The notes below the pieces were generated by a model, which was given only the letters and a program-made list of their open reading frames with translations, searched no databases and was not told the origin of the DNA. Below, piece by piece: positions 5,644 to 6,126 of a stretch of DNA of 6,126 nucleotides. Source of the DNA: Planctomycetota bacterium. Its GTDB lineage: Bacteria > Planctomycetota > UBA1135 > UBA2386. Numbering within the stretch: position 1 is the stretch's first letter; every line of letters begins with the position of its first letter. The stretch covers positions 1 through 6,126 of the forward strand of contig CANGSN010000212.1 of NCBI GenBank assembly GCA_947455805.1. The letters run 5' to 3'. The position numbers and the translations under genes were made by a program.

Positions 5644-6126
5644 ATGCGAACCCTGGTCTGGTTGCTGCGAGCCCTGGTCGCGAGCCTGCACGTGCTCGCC
5701 GGCGGCCTCGCCTACCGACTCGGGCGTCGCCACACCGCCCGCCGCCACTACGAGCGGGTGCTGGTGCTGCGGGGAGCCGACTTCCACTGCTACCTGCAGC
5801 TAGGTCGAATCGCCTTCGATCTCGGCGACTACGCGACGTGGCGCCGCGAACTCGAACACGCACGCCGCCTCGATCCCAACCGCTTCGCGCGCCACCACCA
5901 TCCGCTCGACCTGATCGAGCCGCGCCTCGCCGGCACCAACGTCGACGTCGGCTCGTTCGACCCAGCCGGCTTCGACGGCACGCGCGCGACCTGGCGGCTG
6001 CCGCGTAGCACCAACGGCCCCCGCAGCACCAACGGCAGCGAAGGCCGCATCGAATGGGACGCGCCGGCCGAGTTGTCGCCGCCGGAGGACGCGGTGCCGC
6101 CGGTCGAGCGGCCGCAGACCCCGACC
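5644..6126 (+). CDS. TPR-like hypothetical protein (C-terminus cut by window edge)
   Basis: 161 residues are visible and the frame is open at the edge. The N-terminus (about 4-25) is moderately hydrophobic with Arg9 and could be a weak membrane anchor or the first helix of a repeat. Residues about 31-80 look like one and a half TPR units (ARRHYERVL at 32-40, YLQLGRIAFDLGDY at 50-63, ELEHARRLDP at 69-78). After that the chain becomes Pro/Asp/Gly-rich and low in complexity, with a tandem RSTNG repeat at 121-131 and an acidic Pro-rich stretch at 139-161, probably disordered or linker. No Shine-Dalgarno precedes the ATG; start 5644 is chosen because the TPR-like frame is uninterrupted from it. 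It is divergent from the receptor gene, so co-regulation through the shared intergenic region is possible. I do not recognise the family. Confidence 0.6.
   Translation, partial: MRTLVWLLRALVASLHVLAGGLAYRLGRRHTARRHYERVLVLRGADFHCYLQLGRIAFDLGDYATWRRELEHARRLDPNRFARHHHPLDLIEPRLAGTNVDVGSFDPAGFDGTRATWRLPRSTNGPRSTNGSEGRIEWDAPAELSPPEDAVPPVERPQTPT
6004..6039 (+). repeat. 18-bp tandem repeat inside the plus-strand gene
   Basis: Two 18-bp units (6004-6021 and 6022-6039) share an exact 12-base core AGCACCAACGGC at 6007-6018 and 6025-6036. They encode RSTNGP and RSTNGS, in phase with the reading frame, which supports that frame being coding. Probably a small in-frame duplication in a linker. Confidence 0.7.

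Noticed and set aside
5446..5787. N-terminal extension of the receptor gene by 114 residues to an ATG at 5787
   Set aside because: It would overlap the divergent gene and adds Gly/Arg/Ser-rich sequence before a domain that normally starts at the protein's N-terminus.
1..6126. CRISPR array, tRNA, rRNA, transposon ends or prophage genes
   Set aside because: No repeat-spacer pattern, cloverleaf-like sequence, terminal inverted repeats with transposase, or phage-type protein was seen on either strand.

Overview
This is a GC-rich bacterial window (roughly two thirds G+C, with strong G/C preference at third codon positions). It holds one minus-strand gene cluster that fills almost all of it, plus the start of a divergent plus-strand gene at the right edge. 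I cannot name the organism. The combination of an MglA GTPase, Roadblock proteins, a DUF4388/PATAN protein, PEGA and PQQ-type propeller domains in a high-GC genome is typical of Myxococcota, Planctomycetota and related lineages, and I would not choose between them without a search.

Layout from right to left, in the direction of transcription of the cluster: (1) 5445 to 2236, a 1069-residue single-pass membrane protein. Its cytoplasmic part has a DUF4388/PATAN-like domain, a winged-helix-like region and TPR-type helices. After one transmembrane helix come a helical stalk, a PEGA-like domain and a PQQ/WD-like beta-propeller, predicted to be extracytoplasmic. (2) 2228 to 1125, a 367-residue protein with N-terminal TPR repeats and a C-terminal Roadblock/LC7-like domain, 7 nt downstream of gene 1. 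(3) 1128 to 769, a 119-residue stand-alone Roadblock/LC7 (MglB-like) protein whose ATG overlaps the stop of gene 2 as ATGA. (4) After a 147-nt gap with a hairpin, 621 to the left edge, an MglA-type small GTPase with all nucleotide-binding and catalytic motifs in place. Its C-terminus runs off the window.

The genes read as one signalling module. A membrane receptor would carry an outer sensing or binding propeller and an inner scaffold. Two Roadblock proteins, one fused to TPRs, are candidate GTPase regulators or platforms (in MglA/MglB systems the Roadblock protein MglB is the GTPase-activating protein). MglA would be the output switch, controlling polarity, motility or localisation of surface machinery. 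The domain content is read from sequence; the pathway is inference from gene order.

The divergent region 5446-5643 (198 bp) separates gene 1 from a plus-strand TPR-like gene that begins at 5644 and is cut by the window edge. I saw no tRNA, rRNA, CRISPR array, insertion sequence or attachment site. Very long open frames opposite every minus gene lie in exact codon register with the real genes and are a by-product of codon bias.
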